NCBI GenBank assembly: GCA_034044135.1
Contig: CP139021.1
Span: 3,487,635 to 3,551,634 of the forward strand
Source of the DNA: Flammeovirgaceae bacterium SG7u.111
GTDB taxonomy: Bacteria; Bacteroidota; Bacteroidia; Cytophagales; Flammeovirgaceae
Reading direction: 5' to 3'
DNA: 64,000 nt
The position numbers and the translations under genes were made by a program. The notes below the pieces were generated by a model. It saw only the letters and a list, made by a program, of their open reading frames with translations. It was not told the origin of the DNA and did not search any database. This document shows positions 62,184 to 64,000 of this stretch, piece by piece. How positions within the stretch are numbered: the stretch's first letter is position 1; each line of letters opens with the position of its first letter.

Positions 62184-64000
62184 ATGATTCGAAAGTACAT
62201 TCTTTGTTCAATTCAACCTCTATGTATTCTATTATTCTTTACCCTAAATCTAGAGGCAAAGTCTAGTACGTTTGAAATCTATGAAAAGGGAGGAGATGTC
62301 ACTTCTATTCTTTACGATAGAGAAGGCTCCTCTCTAGATTCTATCACTGCTTTTTTACTTGCAAAGGATATTTATAACGTGGTGGGTAAGAGACCCTTGC
62401 TCACCACACTTCCTTCGGAAGTAAAAGGCAATTGTATTGTAATTGGAGAAATAAATTCAAAACTGATCACCAGTCTTTTGCATAAACAAGTAGCTGATGA
62501 TCAGTTCTTAACCCAAAAAGAGAGCTATTTATACAAAATAATTGAAAGCCCTTTTTCAAAGCAAAACAAATGTTTGGTTATTGCCGGGACTGACCCTAGG
62601 GGAACAGCTTTTGGTGTATTCGATCTATCCAAGAAAATAGGAGTTTCGCCTTGGTACTGGTGGGCCGATGTTCCTGTTCAGAAAAATGAAGAACTCGTCA
62701 TCGAGCAAGATGATTTCTATTCAAAAGAGCCTTCAGTAGCCTACAGAGGTATTTTTCTAAATGATGAAGACTGGGGCTTACAACCTTGGGCGGCAAAAAC
62801 CTTCGAACCTGAAATTGGCGATATCGGTCCAAAAACTTATGCTAAAATTTTTGAGCTATTGCTTCGCCTCAAGGCAAATATGATTTGGCCAGCCATGCAC
62901 CCAAGCACAAAAGCCTTTTTCCATTACCCTGGCAATCCAAAAATTGCGGAGCTTTACGACATCGTATTGGGCAGTTCACATGCAGAACCCATGCTCCGAA
63001 ATAATGTAGATGAGTGGAAAAAAGATTCGTTGGGAGCCTTTAATTATGTGGCAAACAAAGAAACCGTTATCAATTATTGGGATAAGCGAGTAGAAGAAGC
63101 CAAAAACATAGATGGGATTTATACCATGGGAATGCGAGGAGTCCACGATAGTGGTATGGAAGGGGTAAAAAGTATCGAACAAGCTGCCCAAGTTCTCGAC
63201 GATGTAATTGCCACCCAACGAGGTTTATTGGAAAAGCATCTTGACAAGAAAATCACTGATGTACCTCAAGTCTTTACCGTTTACAAAGAAGTATTAGCAC
63301 TTTACGACCACGGATTGAACTTGCCTGAAGACATTACCATCATGTGGACCGACGATAACTACGGCTACATAAGAAGGCTAAGCGACGAAGAGGAACGCAA
63401 ACGCTTAGGCGGCGGGGTGTATTACCATGCTTCTTACTGGGGCAGACCTCACGATTACTTGTGGTTGAATACTACTTCTCCCGCTCTTATCAGAGAGGAA
63501 ATGCTAAAGGCTTACCAAACCAACAGTCGAAAAATATGGATATTGAACGTGGGCGATATCAAGCCCGCCGAATACACCATTGACCTGTTTATGGACATGG
63601 CTTTTGATACGGAAAAATACCTCATTACACAATCCTTAGACCACCATAGCCAAGCATTTTATACATCTATATTTGGAAATGAATTAGGAAAAGAAATTTC
63701 TTCTATCCAAAAAGAATATTACCACCTTGCCTTTGAGCGTAAACCTGAATTTATGGGCTGGAACCAAACAGAACCAACCAAGCAAGTTAACCTGACCGAT
63801 TATACTCCTTTCTATTGGGGAGATGAAATCGACAAGCGTTTGGCTGATTATAAAGAGCTTGAAGAAGGAATAGAAAATCTACAACAACAACTTCCAAAAA
63901 GTTTAACTGATACTTATTTTGAGCTGGTTTATTACCCTGTAAAAAGTGCTGCTTTGATGAATAAAAAGTCGCTTTATCGAGATAAAGCATTGAAATATTC
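62184..64000 (+). CDS. GH115 family alpha-glucuronidase (partial)
   Basis: The first 605 or so codons of a GH115 enzyme; the right edge cuts it. The ATG is 2 nt after the SusD stop. It has a signal sequence (ending near LEA-K), a small N-terminal domain with the nucleotide-like ENGCIVIGEI pattern, and the catalytic TIM-barrel opening AYRGIFLNDEDWGLQPWA. LLRLKANMIWPAMHPSTKAF, LGSSHAEPML, MGMRGVHDSGMEG and IMWTDDNYGYIRR follow. The family removes 4-O-methyl-glucuronic acid from xylan side chains. It is the first degradative gene of this polysaccharide-utilization locus, so the locus probably targets glucuronoxylan; other enzymes would lie beyond the window. Confidence 0.94.
   Translation, partial: MIRKYILCSIQPLCILLFFTLNLEAKSSTFEIYEKGGDVTSILYDREGSSLDSITAFLLAKDIYNVVGKRPLLTTLPSEVKGNCIVIGEINSKLITSLLHKQVADDQFLTQKESYLYKIIESPFSKQNKCLVIAGTDPRGTAFGVFDLSKKIGVSPWYWWADVPVQKNEELVIEQDDFYSKEPSVAYRGIFLNDEDWGLQPWAAKTFEPEIGDIGPKTYAKIFELLLRLKANMIWPAMHPSTKAFFHYPGNPKIAELYDIVLGSSHAEPMLRNNVDEWKKDSLGAFNYVANKETVINYWDKRVEEAKNIDGIYTMGMRGVHDSGMEGVKSIEQAAQVLDDVIATQRGLLEKHLDKKITDVPQVFTVYKEVLALYDHGLNLPEDITIMWTDDNYGYIRRLSDEEERKRLGGGVYYHASYWGRPHDYLWLNTTSPALIREEMLKAYQTNSRKIWILNVGDIKPAEYTIDLFMDMAFDTEKYLITQSLDHHSQAFYTSIFGNELGKEISSIQKEYYHLAFERKPEFMGWNQTEPTKQVNLTDYTPFYWGDEIDKRLADYKELEEGIENLQQQLPKSLTDTYFELVYYPVKSAALMNKKSLYRDKALKY

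Overview
The window is chromosomal DNA from a member of the Bacteroidota, most likely a free-living, probably marine, polysaccharide-degrading member of the Cytophagales. The evidence is a SusC/SusD pair driven by an ECF sigma/FecR pair, a type B T9SS cargo beside a PorP/SprF-family gene, a DUF4249/TonB-receptor pair, a Bacteroidota-type LptD, an S46 dipeptidyl-peptidase, a Porin_10-type porin, and promoters of the TTTG / TAnnTTTG kind. No phage, plasmid or CRISPR locus is visible. Apart from one Rhs fragment and an IS110-like scrap near 15.9-18.5 kb, the content is ordinary chromosome.

Layout. 1-10.4 kb: a sulfatase cut by the left edge, a lipoprotein, hisA, an orphan PAS protein, a two-gene glycosyltransferase operon (GT39 + GT2), a moaC-mobA operon, a small NfeD-like protein, then a DUF4249 lipoprotein with its TonB-dependent receptor. 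10.5-11.35 kb: a possible 59-codon gene and four tandem identical tRNA-Glu(UUC) genes with one promoter and one terminator. 11.4-15.8 kb: a membrane M28 peptidase, glutamate dehydrogenase and an A-type Fe-S carrier. 15.87-18.5 kb: an IS110-like remnant, a membrane protein that may be an immunity protein, and a 5'-truncated Rhs gene with an AT-rich tip.

18.6-32.3 kb: a protein resembling DNA polymerase III psi, a large DUF2339 membrane protein, the serine pathway (serC, serA, DUF1015), then an envelope cluster (MlaD-like MCE protein and amidase on the minus strand, LptD on the plus strand) with a Sua5-type tRNA-modification gene overlapping lptD. 32.4-40.3 kb: an S46 peptidase, a three-gene metal-linked ABC system whose permease has a histidine-rich loop, a porin and a GNAT acetyltransferase.

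40.4-51 kb: a PorP/SprF-family protein divergent from a 2954-residue PKD-repeat protein with a type B T9SS C-terminus. This protein holds three copies of a roughly 445-residue super-repeat, and two copies share a 911-bp stretch that reads as identical. 51-55 kb: thiolase, a long nested inverted repeat, a MacA-like adaptor and a lipoprotein. 55.3-64 kb: an ECF sigma / FecR / SusC (with STN domain) / SusD / GH115 alpha-glucuronidase locus, cut by the right edge, which points to use of glucuronoxylan. The strongest candidates for new biology are the His-rich ABC system, the Rhs tip with its neighbour, the psi-like protein and the recently homogenised adhesin repeats.
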